Positions 10,801 through 18,748 of a stretch of 64,000 bases of DNA are shown one piece after another (positions within the stretch are counted from its first letter, which is position 1; each line of letters begins with the position of its first letter). Made by a program: the position numbers and the translations under genes. Under the pieces are notes generated by a model. That model was given only the letters and a program-made list of their open reading frames with translations. It was not told where the DNA came from and made no database searches. This DNA is from Plasmopara viticola (lineage: Eukaryota; Oomycota; Peronosporomycetes; Peronosporales; Peronosporaceae). The DNA lies in the NCBI GenBank assembly GCA_001695595.3, contig MBPM02000004.1, positions 558,001-622,000 on the forward strand, given 5' to 3'.

Positions 10801-13458
10801 GCTCTTCTGCACCACAAATATCACTTAGTGTACGCAGTGGGAATACCCGCACCGCTTTGTAACGGCATGCAGCGGTGGGAAGTTGCAGAAGCATTACTGC
10901 GCGTTGTAGCAGATCAATCTCGTGAATATCGCGTCGCACACAAGCTTCGAGCTCCGCATGTTTCTTGTATTGCACCGGATTACTCGACACGTCTGGGAGC
11001 TTACAATGGGACCCGACTTAATGCAGTTGTAAGAAGCACGGCATCACTTCGCGGTGAGCTTAAAGTTGCGCTCATTCTGGATCTTATTGAAAACGCCCCA
11101 TTTGAATTGATGTGGCTAAGAACTGTTGGGTCTATGAAAGCACGTGATTTGCTTGTCCGAGGATTAACCGATTCAAGTGTAAGTTTAGAAGAGGCACTTG
11201 GTGACCACATGTCAAAGCTTGCTCCTTATTCTGCTCAGTTGCTCGCGTTACGTGGTTTGGTAGCATTTGGCGTACTGGAACACTGTTTGGAAAAACGATA
11301 TCGTGTAAATTTTGGCCTTCCTCATCCAGGCACGCGACATAAAAAGATTGCGATACCCTATTGTGCTGCAGACGTGCCTTCGGAAAGATCCGAATACAGC
11401 CATCCCGATGTTTGCATTGTGCTGACGCTGCTGGGATACTACCATCGTGGGTTGGAGAAAAAGGAAGTTATGAGTTTGTTTCAGATGCTGACGCGGTTGG
11501 ATATTTCAGAGCAGCAGTGGCGGTATGATCAATGGTTCCGATCTGTCGAGTCTGGTTTAAGTGACAATGATCGTAAGGCTCTATGTGATGTACGCCATAT
11601 CAGTCTTGCTGACCTTCGCCAATTCGAGACACTTTACAGAACGTACAGGTTTTGCATGGAAGCAATCAATTTTTACCTTAATACGTGCGTGTTTCCAAAT
11701 GATACTCAGCAATACCCACAACGTCTTTCACGAACAGCGTGGAATGTCGCAGCAAATAGAGATAATATTGGATTTTCGGGGACAAACGATAACCATCGAC
11801 TTCTTCCTTTTTCGGTAAAGCAGCGCGAGCCAGACGAGCCTTCGTTGCTTGGCACGAATGGAAAAATGATTGACAAGATCGTGCAAGTGACTCACTGTTA
11901 CGACGTCATTCGCCCCAGTTCGGAACGCAATTTAATACCATGGCAGTGCGTCCTTCTATTCGCAATGGAAAAGAAAACACAAGCCCTGATTGACACCGGA
12001 GCTTTACTAGCTGGTGTGGCAAATTATGACGCAGCGAAGTTTCTTCTTGAACGATCTGAGTTTGCCTTTGCTGGTGTGACATACTACGATAATCGTGAAG
12101 AGAACAATTGCTGGATGATTGCAGAAAAGGCTCGACGTATCGAGGTACCATTAAAGAAGGCATCAATGCTGGAAAAGGAAACGTTTGTCATTTTCGACGA
12201 AGCTCGTTCACGAGGTTCGGATATGAAGCTGCTTCCAGATGCTGTAGCTGTACTGACATTGGGTCCAAAGCTAACGAAGGACAAATTGATGCAAGGTGCA
12301 GGGCGCATGCGACAGCTTGGGTGCCACCAGAGTCTACGAATTGTAAGCTTTGACGAGGTGGCACAAAGTATTCTTGAAATTAGTGGCCGCGACGAAGTCT
12401 CGAGTATTTCCTCTGTCGATGTATTGAATTGGGTCATAGATAATACAAAAGCAGAGGCTGTACGCGGCTTGCTAGAGTGGGGAAGCAACGGACTACATTT
12501 TCAAAATTGTCGGCTGAATCGAGACAATGAGCTGGTTGACGAAAAATGGGATCTCGAGACCTTATACCAAGAGAAAATTCGTGTCGACAGTATTGCTAGG
12601 ATAATTCAGTCGAATGCCATGTTCAAGTTTAATGATGACTTGACTGATGATGTGGTCGCCCAAATTTGTGAACGAGGGCTCCTGTACGGATTGGATGGCG
12701 AAGTGTGCGTAACCTTTCACAATGATGAATGCGAGCGAGAGTTGCAGGTCGAAGAAGAGGTACAACATGTGCGAGAGCTTGAAATTATTGAGTGTTCTCC
12801 AGCAGAAGAGTCGCAGTGGATGTACAGTCGAATTCTTCGTGCACAATCAGTTGGTGATCTCCGTGGAGTTGTGAATGTGTTAGACATGGCGCAATTTCTA
12901 CTCCAATCAATTACCCCAAAAGAAATGGCAGCTTTACAGTGGACTAAAGCGCAAATTTTTGGAACTTCGAATTTCTTTGCAACTGTCCAAACGCAACATA
13001 TTACTCGATTGAACGGATTTTTGCGAATGATTGATGTCGTACTAGTGTTTGGCAATGGCGATGTGTTGCTGGTATCGGAGTGTGAAGCTGACCATATCCT
13101 GGAGCTACTTTGGTCGACTCGACCAAGTGCATGCAACTTTCACTTTGTGAATCTTGCTTTTGCACGTAAAAGTCTCGACCAAGTCGGCATCTTGGCCAGT
13201 TTTCAAAAGACCTGCTTGACTCTTGGTTCGAACCTTGATCGACATCTGCCACTGCTGTCGGTGATTGCGTGCCAGATTTTCAATGGCGAGACAATGTTGA
13301 CTGTAGAGCCCACATGCCGTACTTTCCTTAGTCCCATGCGGCAGAGAGAGGCCACATTGAGCGACTTTGTCAAGTCGCGAGGCAACAGCCACAAGTGGAC
13401 AAGATCCTTCTTGCACGAACAGTGCTGCCGCTTGGACCTGTTAGATTGCGAATATTAA
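4849..13458 (+). CDS. Giant DUF3638/DUF3645-type protein with helicase-like motifs, copy A
   Basis: A single open frame encodes 2869 aa. The start is the ATG at 4849; an in-frame TTG three bases earlier is not needed. Residues about 605-695 form a charged coiled-coil-like segment rich in Lys, Gln and Glu. The recognisable part is the C-terminal third: QLNMGRGKT with Walker A-like GRGKT at 1854-1858, VLDECD with a DExx-type box at 1981-1984, GFSGTND at 2308-2314, FDEARSRGSD at 2449-2458 (the DUF3645 signature) and QGAGRMRQ at 2482-2489, resembling SF2 motif VI. Family knowledge: these very large fungal, oomycete and other eukaryotic proteins are of unknown function. They are often labelled ubiquitin hydrolase in databases, but I see no convincing Cys-His protease site. 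Nucleotide-driven remodelling is an inference from motifs only. Two paralogues are in this window. No introns, stops or frameshifts, so the gene is probably functional. Confidence 0.93.
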   Translation: MDMDDHELCNAVFRFKHKAPNDRQEAEACQALVEMFAAFVASLKAVKVPGHKCGRLDPLADDRVVPASAFAVHEVEVLQLASQRLTDASKEHKRGDVWFDPWLPMYDCVIQRSKKTAMEVTLEVVFADGWERKLHFLPTGECVHSAVPSVRSVHASQCCVDLDVELEAKFSSAFDLKLREAQCSKGSERSAAAHTLGHQKTPQFIAAVVKSTVVSLMGESPHIGDVTMAPQGGTTDVGQHTGGRARDTCWAIVQEVVARNLCCERGLFKKTMVAIKLKLLCSEVQKFKSLLGSDTINLRDKCAQVDDMFYMLQVIIQDTVELLELKYEVSRLYVQCAALRVRLDAFANKLNLQTAARYVLPNDTTLEQLNTLKYDLEFGSPSRTRDQDSRETIEERHQRAWVNLEGFLCVNGASCTLEKLLQWIDSFSWSNACKSLLILRTVEKFMFEKALRLSDDLNIVDESLNFESVQTLLTNYQNVARQWCQLSRKASILNVEQRSREMLVAWIAFCLVHQKCVSEEPLFLEYKIALQWRNLKVAVVRERAAVVALQCVAKYIRSWNQKARGGSLFHLTKQEPTFEFGRKYGLNNSIMVSVYNRHLEDWNVYVRQKWNVVEQKKKEAAQLRDDIHQQKKKLSKKQQLLAQEEERLVQEYPVTRYKDNRFRHSELKSRLKKEIEQIDSALTQKQSSLDAAHAAPPYLTRPLPSAKADAIQIIFMLTMPRNIEILGSLCLSAQRALVSAEPTQEMKNLPDLSPTTWQHFYADHSPSQAVITTSNVFTANLAPFSSPRSWGPSSVDELHSLDQYISECVWNPHLVGTALTWTDSIGTKMDPFAASESSVISTFTEALPANSRQYQWMNAWPGDGDTRGNMVYANFDLQSEKFDKPAFVTLGSLRAFPNQQYRKLLWALLDDVLPWSNACVETIVRQSLYQVGLLTDEESPQLLWKTDMLSGDSGLSTFCTTLKFLAERLEQTPRDFKNLPLLSELAGFALQYSNSARHNVQLFSAMARRWAKNARLEYMNESSPRRIAEIRQKECILYGLALLAFMLGPWDNRANQEVCELIVLFRSSFLCASITISSSIEMLRTESKIIELMSSRIAELVAYVENNDMNTVLTGLVRLVSATSPEKLDWKLFSKISVDSEQFGSCFEAIDRSTDDHYSINLFNGVVLTNGYAPGGLPVSIREHDQFQILFGPSNFEVFFINGLLRTEREYCGRLYDFFLEDDGELFVQELKLNSFKKIACTLQLCSIKWIESLSCVLPARLQELYSHWYWVEQNCVLFRPKEAKCREVYFIATFGKGAHSRCYQVPFSDRKRSYEELLSLCDNYDHFTEKDATLLKVFDILTKFEIASFFHPLRSPKGVLKIELPRFKLSFFLSKSLKFESVEHKGYVLATTQQLDDFLPRFSRYLLLELQDKSDITRSELRMLVPVGSVQESCDGTVDILLPTEADSRVETHCYDIHRRLKTFETETIGARLQLAAVCTRAGTSVPSKRLQMTGAEAALQMLRACRSCRPYSNVEKDTIVTIHKLSYREPAVKILAVSLLREADRLAFLFGQTRELSTSMASIDEKTEYADMCLQHVQRNPLRSQFCSKEEEFVLGHVQHVSVSLPGTEIVLLGPIPVEKKYVKSIESKLKRFLCVNDCTSKKIPLLPLNMNTTNAMSKGMLDELRVSWKAHHSQVEQKLKETPNVLFGSFTKLLSDVSYQCNEMKNYLYNSYSKATNSERDQLLVLGNFLPQITVTDIVQCAFDEETLRKLAPKLSEKAQREFKKGVLRYMELCVLEDKLQRLVWKTKHSGELSDAQLVDELMNDRQWQSKKYPFWLAFEVEGRLQIRHEQYVIAQHLIDHPGSVCQLNMGRGKTRVILPMLFLYFTQSVCQKVVRAHFLSPLLSEARQYMHRYLSASSAQLSIFEQPFHRQIDLNARCLEILRDSLHEMKLKGGIQIVAPEHRMSLELKRVELQDEGSPTDTLDEILNNNQYVDVLDECDALLHHKYHLVYAVGIPAPLCNGMQRWEVAEALLRVVADQSREYRVAHKLRAPHVSCIAPDYSTRLGAYNGTRLNAVVRSTASLRGELKVALILDLIENAPFELMWLRTVGSMKARDLLVRGLTDSSVSLEEALGDHMSKLAPYSAQLLALRGLVAFGVLEHCLEKRYRVNFGLPHPGTRHKKIAIPYCAADVPSERSEYSHPDVCIVLTLLGYYHRGLEKKEVMSLFQMLTRLDISEQQWRYDQWFRSVESGLSDNDRKALCDVRHISLADLRQFETLYRTYRFCMEAINFYLNTCVFPNDTQQYPQRLSRTAWNVAANRDNIGFSGTNDNHRLLPFSVKQREPDEPSLLGTNGKMIDKIVQVTHCYDVIRPSSERNLIPWQCVLLFAMEKKTQALIDTGALLAGVANYDAAKFLLERSEFAFAGVTYYDNREENNCWMIAEKARRIEVPLKKASMLEKETFVIFDEARSRGSDMKLLPDAVAVLTLGPKLTKDKLMQGAGRMRQLGCHQSLRIVSFDEVAQSILEISGRDEVSSISSVDVLNWVIDNTKAEAVRGLLEWGSNGLHFQNCRLNRDNELVDEKWDLETLYQEKIRVDSIARIIQSNAMFKFNDDLTDDVVAQICERGLLYGLDGEVCVTFHNDECERELQVEEEVQHVRELEIIECSPAEESQWMYSRILRAQSVGDLRGVVNVLDMAQFLLQSITPKEMAALQWTKAQIFGTSNFFATVQTQHITRLNGFLRMIDVVLVFGNGDVLLVSECEADHILELLWSTRPSACNFHFVNLAFARKSLDQVGILASFQKTCLTLGSNLDRHLPLLSVIACQIFNGETMLTVEPTCRTFLSPMRQREATLSDFVKSRGNSHKWTRSFLHEQCCRLDLLDCEY

Positions 13459-13985
13459 GGTCAGTTGGTTACAGTAAGGCTTGAGTCTACATCCAGACAA
13501 CTTTTACTAATACAAACACAATATGTTTTCCAAAGACAACTTTCAAAGCGTTTTCTTACAAACGCATGTGAAGTCTACTGCTTATCGTAAGACTACTGTA
13601 GTAGTCACGAAGGACAAGTTTTATACATGGTCAGGAGTTTATCGAAGATCTCTTCCAAAACCGGAACTTTTTAAGTATCTTTTAAACTTTGTTTTCGAGT
13701 TGTGGACTTGGTTACGCCATTTAGAAAATGGCACGTACACTAGAATATATTAGCATTTTCGATGATGGCAAAGCCACACGCATCACGGGGCGATGCTGGT
13801 GGGCAAAGAAGGGCGCTGAGTCTTTTTCCAAAGCTCAGGACTACTACAGACAGCAAGCAGCAAGGCGTCCGCAGGGTGGTGGAAAACTAAGCAGCAATTG
13901 ATAGCCACTTCTAAGTTTCAAACTAAGAGCACTTGCATAAACGTGCTCTCGGACTCTTCAAAGTAATTAGGTGCAGGAACAGCAT

Positions 13986-14339
13986 CTAGACGCTGGCTTT
14001 TTTTTCGTCCAACGCAGAAGGAAGCGCGGTAACGAAAGCAGAGACATCTGACAGGTGCAGTTGTAGACTCGTCAATTCTTTTCGGGTGAAAATTGATAAC
14101 ACATCGTCCGGTCCTATGCCTGACATGATAAAACTTGTGGAGGTATCTAACCTCACCGAAGCGCGCGAGAACCTGACAATTTTTAGCACAAATGCAAAGA
14201 GTACAGCTTCACAACAGAGTCTTCCGAGCTGATCGTAGGTGGCTGATGACTTGCACTCTGCAACATTGTGCTTAATATTGTGAGCCGTGACTGTCGAAAA
14301 AAGTTCCAGTGCATGGTGTAAGGATAGCGAATTATGCAT
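13986..14339 (-). CDS. Unrecognised ORF of about 117 aa
   Basis: Open frame on the minus strand from an ATG at 14339 (a GTG lies seven codons earlier) to a stop at 13986. The product has several cysteines, a moderately hydrophobic centre and a Leu-rich acidic C-terminal region. No domain or family was recognised and no neighbour shares it. It is longer than most random frames nearby, but could be an exon of a lost gene or chance. Confidence 0.2.
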   Translation of the reverse strand: MHNSLSLHHALELFSTVTAHNIKHNVAECKSSATYDQLGRLCCEAVLFAFVLKIVRFSRASVRLDTSTSFIMSGIGPDDVLSIFTRKELTSLQLHLSDVSAFVTALPSALDEKKASV

Positions 14340-15993
14340 GGCCACACGTTTGCTCTCCACCGCCCTTGCCTGCGTTTATGATGGCTGTTGACTAGGCTGA
14401 CAATTCGATATAGCCCTAAATTTTGCTGAGTATGCTTTTCTATTATGTTGCCAGTTCATTTACGATTGGATTCTATTGCAAAGCATATATGTTTATCTCA
14501 TGTTTTGATCTCGTCGAAAGGCTGTCTAGACGATGTCTGTAATATGTAAAATTTAGACCTGCACGATACGAAACAGGAGTAACATCTAAGTTGGTGGTTT
14601 TTGGTATAATTCATTTATTGCAGCCAATCAGAGGACAAGATAAATTTTCTGAGACTTTAGGGTTAGCGCCTAAGCCCGATCCCCGCAAAGAAGGGTTGTT
14701 TGTAAATGAGACGGTAATATTTTTTTAAATATTGAAATTTTTATAAAAAATTCTCACCGACATTCCGCCTTTGCCGGTATACTCCACTATCAGACCAATA
14801 GACTTGCCGTACTTATTGTGGCTTCGTAAAGAACGAACACCAACACCGACCAATCAAAGAAAGTTGTCCGATAAGTTTACATCGCGCGCGATGCTTGCTA
14901 GTTGCGGCCTCTTGCTCTCAAATGTTACTGGGCAATTAGCAGGTTAATGTCTATACTTTCTGCGATAGTGACACGCGTTTGTCCTCGACGCCTATCGCTC
15001 CTTGCGCTTCCTGTCGTCGCGCGTTTTAGGCGCTTAACCGTGCGCTTGGCATGTGTACAGTCGTCTTGCTCTTCTCGCTTCATGTAACCATGCAGTAGCT
15101 CAGCCATTACATTGCTTTAATCTCCAGCGCCGTGATGAGAAACTAGTACGACTCGCTTGGACTTGCCAGACCATGATTATCGAGTCGTCTGGACATCAAA
15201 ATATTGTGCGGATGTTTTGATGCTTCACCTCATCATGAATTTTTTTCTATCTATGTGGTGAAAAGACGCTGACGAAAGAAGAGCTTGTCCGCTACACTTA
15301 GTATCCTTTCAAACTTGACCATGCATGATGTGTGCCATATTTAACCGATTTAGCGACTATCCATTGAAAAAAATATAGTTGCCAGCACCTCTTGTGACAC
15401 CCACTTGAGCGCCGCTTGGCTCAACGCGGAAGTGCAGCACTTCAGTTTAATTTTACCGTTTTCGACATACCACGATTTGAGCTCATTCAGCACCATCTGT
15501 ATCTTTTAGTTTTTACGTGTGAATGTAGTCTCTCTGTAAAATGATCGTGGCCAAGTTTAAGAAATGTGATCAAAGTTTGAATCAAATTTGCGTGGCTTAA
15601 AGATTATCTGTGTTTTAATTTAGACGCGCAAAACAATGTCTGGTAAAGGTAAGACATCTTAAGCCACGTTGTGTAAGTGAAGCTGGTTTCCCGAGACCAT
15701 CAAATACATATGGTTGGGCTTGCCTGCTAGTACTGGTAGATGAATATTGTCTTTGATGTCTTCTTCAAAAATCTAGAAAATAGGCTTGCAGATAGCATTG
15801 CGAACTAAGAATGTTTTTTTGTACTGACTACGCATTTTGTAATCTAATGCACAGAGGATCTTTCTTAATGTGTATATTATTACGGGTCGAAGACCGACAC
15901 CAAAAATTTCATAACTACCTGCCGTCACACGAATGACATCACTGTGAATGCTTTTAAATGTGTTTGTGAGCAAGCTTTTCCCTGTCCAATCCT

Positions 15994-16464
15994 ATGTTGA
16001 ACACTTTTAAAAAGAATACAATGACATATCTTCTGCATTTTCTAGCCTTTTGCAAATGCAGGAGAGAGTGGCATAAAGTGAGCCCATTTCTTGCGCGCGC
16101 TTATATTGAGCTGTCAAGAGACACGCTAATCGAGAAACTCGAAGCAAAAGACAATATTAAGATTAAAGAAATTCTTCATCAAAAATACCCAATCGTCAAA
16201 ATAAATCCTACACGCGGATGTCAACGACTGTGAAGTCACAACAGATATATACGTTACCAATCATATTCAACCGATGTGTATTTGATGCAAACGGTAACCG
16301 AGAAAGCTTATGATTACAAAATAAACGAGTCGTTCAGCGAGAGCGTTAAAAAGCAGCTTGTCGAATGCTTACGTTCTGCATACCACCCACTAAACGAAAT
16401 GCTACCGCAAAAGCACAAAGTCAGGGGAGGAGCAATTGAAACGATACTTCGGATCTTGAACTAA
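15994..16464 (+). pseudogene. Possible gene relic interrupted by one stop
   Basis: From the ATG at 15994 a coding-like frame runs to TGA at 16231-16233, then continues in the same frame to a stop at 16462-16464. Together this would be about 155 codons of Lys/Glu-rich, helical-looking sequence (for example LIEKLEAKDNIKIKEIL, then VKKQLVECLRSAY). The single in-frame stop suggests a pseudogene or an unannotated intron, although no good donor-acceptor pair was found. Function unknown. Confidence 0.25.
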
Positions 16465-17194
16465 TGCCCGGGACTGCGTAACGAGACAAGATTCTAATTT
16501 CACTAAATTTCACGGAGTGATCGGTATACGAGATCGTAAGGACTGCAAGTGTTCATCCCTAGAATGGTATTTATCGGTATTGACGACTCGCACTAGTTTA
16601 ATTCCGTCTTTGTCGTATACGGTTTCCGAAACAACCAGCTCGGTTAATAAGGTACAACAACAATTGATATATCTGCCCTTAATCCCCCTGCTTCTCACAT
16701 AATAATCTGTACGGGACACTATGCACTCTTTTTAAAGCAATCGGTATACCTAGAGATAAAAGATGACGACAAAGCTTTCACGACTTAATTCATGCTCAGG
16801 CAATTGTAATATGAGGACATGACTAATATAATTGCATAACCAAAATTTATGAAATTACATTCCAAGTTTTCACAGAAGGCAACTTTAAAAATTTATTTAT
16901 GACTCGTAGTGAACACAGTGACAATCTTAAAATAGCAACATTTTTAATTGACGAAATCGGATAGGTCCGGCAGTGGATCAAGTTGGGACAAAAAGTAATG
17001 GATAGTTCAACTCAACAATCGTCTACTATTTGTAGCGAAGACGGCGCTCGGATATACCCACCGCTCACTTACTATTCACAACGAAGGCGGCAGTCGGATG
17101 GTTCAATAAACCAATTGACGTTTACATGGTGTTCGTCAGCCTAATCATCTCATGGCTTTTGTAGTCAACCTGTCCTTTGATCTAGCTAGAATAC

Positions 17195-17250
17195 GGACTC
17201 GAACCCCATGTAATATACCTGATGAAAAAGCTTTTTCTGAGCTATACCGG
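17195..17250 (-). repeat. tRNA-like head (A and B boxes), possible SINE relic
   Basis: Read on the minus strand, TATAGCTCAG (17239-17248) resembles an RNA polymerase III A box and GGTTCGAGTCC (17195-17205) is a perfect B box, about 33 nt apart. The flanking bases do not form a tRNA acceptor stem and no anticodon arm is evident, so this is not a working tRNA gene. A tRNA-derived SINE head whose body runs towards lower coordinates is the most likely explanation. No target duplication was identified. Confidence 0.35.
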
Positions 17251-17992
17251 TGTTACAAATATACCTTACTGCAAACCCCACCTTTTACAGATACAAATCC
17301 ACGGCTACATTGCATTCAGGTTCTATACTAGCTGATACAAAATAAATCTACTTCAAACACGATCCTAACGTTACCAACTACTATATTTTAGTTATCTGCG
17401 CACCTGCGCATTATTAATTGCATTCACGGTTTTAACATGGAAATACATATATTTTAGGGTATTGCGAGCTTAGCGTTCAATTTATTTCTTCATCAATGAT
17501 GTATGAACTCCATTAAAGCACGTTGCGCCTCTATGGAAAATTTAAGGACGTTTACGATTTATGAAAAGCTTAAGCATCCTAAAAGTCTTCAACATTAACA
17601 ATAGAGCGATCATATTTATGAAAAGTTTGAAATCATGAACACAATCTTTCGGCCTCAAATATTGGTTGCAGAATATATAACGGTTTGTAGATTTTCTAGT
17701 ACATTAGCGTCTCAGTAAAAATTTTTTAACATTAAGCACATCTACGGTTTACGGGTCAATTTGAGGCAACAGTATTCCATGATTATGCTTAAGCAAATAT
17801 ACAATTCTATGATCGATGATTAGCACATTTTACATTTAAGGTAGTCATAAGTTCGATAGTCGAACAATTACTGTTTTTCACCCATTTGGTGATCTAATTT
17901 ATCGCATACCAAGGTAAATATTTGTGGGCGTATTCAGTGTTTATTGACCGACAACATGTTTAATACTTGTGTATTATGATGATCATATCTCA

Positions 17993-18340
17993 ATGAGCTT
18001 TAAACCAACAACAAATTTGAGATACAGCCTATTCAGGAATGATCTGCCAGTATTTGTCAATAACACAAATATGTTTTTATTAGTGACTGCGATGCGACCG
18101 ACTATAAATCATACTAGTGTTAAATTTTCATGGCTTACTGTTTGGCGTGCTGTATCGTATAGCATGTTCTCTGCAGCTTGTTTCTCAAACGGATACACCC
18201 CACAGTGTTTAAGGACACGAGGTGCGCGAGGTCTAAAATTATCAGGCGCGTATCCATATTTAGATAATGACGATAAAATAAAAGTAAGGAGTGCCGCATT
18301 GAGACGACAGCTTCGAGACCAAATGCATGCTCAATTTTAG
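17993..18340 (+). CDS. Unrecognised ORF of about 115 aa before the gypsy LTR
   Basis: Open frame from the ATG at 17993 (a GTG eight codons upstream is not needed) to a stop at 18338-18340, 50 bp before the gypsy 5' LTR. The product is basic, with a hydrophobic aromatic middle and a charged C-terminus ending RRQLRDQMHAQF. No family was recognised. It may be a fragment of a host gene or element cut by the retroelement insertion. Confidence 0.22.
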   Translation: MSFKPTTNLRYSLFRNDLPVFVNNTNMFLLVTAMRPTINHTSVKFSWLTVWRAVSYSMFSAACFSNGYTPQCLRTRGARGLKLSGAYPYLDNDDKIKVRSAALRRQLRDQMHAQF

Positions 18341-18390
18341 TGGATGAAACTTTGGACGAGGCCTAATAGAGGCTTTAGGAACATATAAAG

Positions 18391-18748
18391 TGTGACGTAA
18401 CCGTCGACAACAGCAATTTGTCGGTAACGGCTTTTACGCAAAATTGTTAAATATCTCCAAATTACAAATGCATCAGTAATATCGAGCGTACAATTCCCGA
18501 CGAGAAGAAAGTTTCGGATGTCCTATAACCATGGGGAACCAAGAAAGCTTATTGGCTAGAAGTAATTTAGGATATGTTGGAAGCCTGATGAAGTAATATA
18601 GAATGATAGCTTTCAGGATGGTAGCAGTAGATAGCTCAATTTGCTCCAAGCAACAAACATTCCTCTTCCTTTACCGACTTCGCCCCGCCCGCGCCTCAGT
18701 CTCGTCTGACGACCGACTTTAATAAGCTTTCTCCGCGATTGTGCTACA
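18391..18748 (+). repeat. 5' LTR of the gypsy element
   Basis: Begins TGTGACGTAACCGTCG and ends near GTGCTACA. It aligns along its whole length with 23735-24165, including GTCGGTAACGGCTT, AAAG-TTATTGGCT-GAAGTAAT, GATGGTAGCAGT and the C-rich ACCGACTTCGC block. Divergence is high, with many substitutions and an indel of about 70 bp, which implies an old insertion. Confidence 0.8.

Larger units (their letters stand above)
13459..18390. other. Gene-poor stretch downstream of copy A
   Basis: About 4.9 kb between giant gene A and the gypsy 5' LTR. It is AT-rich to the right and holds only weak ORFs. These include 13523-13753 (+, 76 aa from an ATG, basic and aromatic, unrecognised) and those listed separately. 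A 10-bp inverted repeat CGTGGCTTAA / TTAAGCCACG flanks about 85 bp near 15590-15674 and may be a tiny transposon relic. Unlike copies B and C, no tail-to-tail giant-gene fragment was seen here. Confidence 0.4.

Noticed and set aside
12084..12488. 134-aa open frame on the opposite strand of giant gene A, with equal-length counterparts in copies B (26522-26926) and C (54194-54598)
   Set aside because: Its conservation is explained by strong conservation of the sense protein (the DUF3645 region). No start context, promoter or independent codon constraint was seen.
4849..13458. Deubiquitinase function suggested by database names of the family
   Set aside because: No convincing Cys-His-Asp protease motif is visible. 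The name appears to be carried over by automatic annotation, so it was not used as a product.
4849..13458. Giant gene as a transposable-element protein because it is multicopy with dead fragments
   Set aside because: No terminal repeats, target duplications, transposase, integrase or reverse transcriptase. The duplicated unit includes an elicitin and flanking DNA, which fits segmental duplication.
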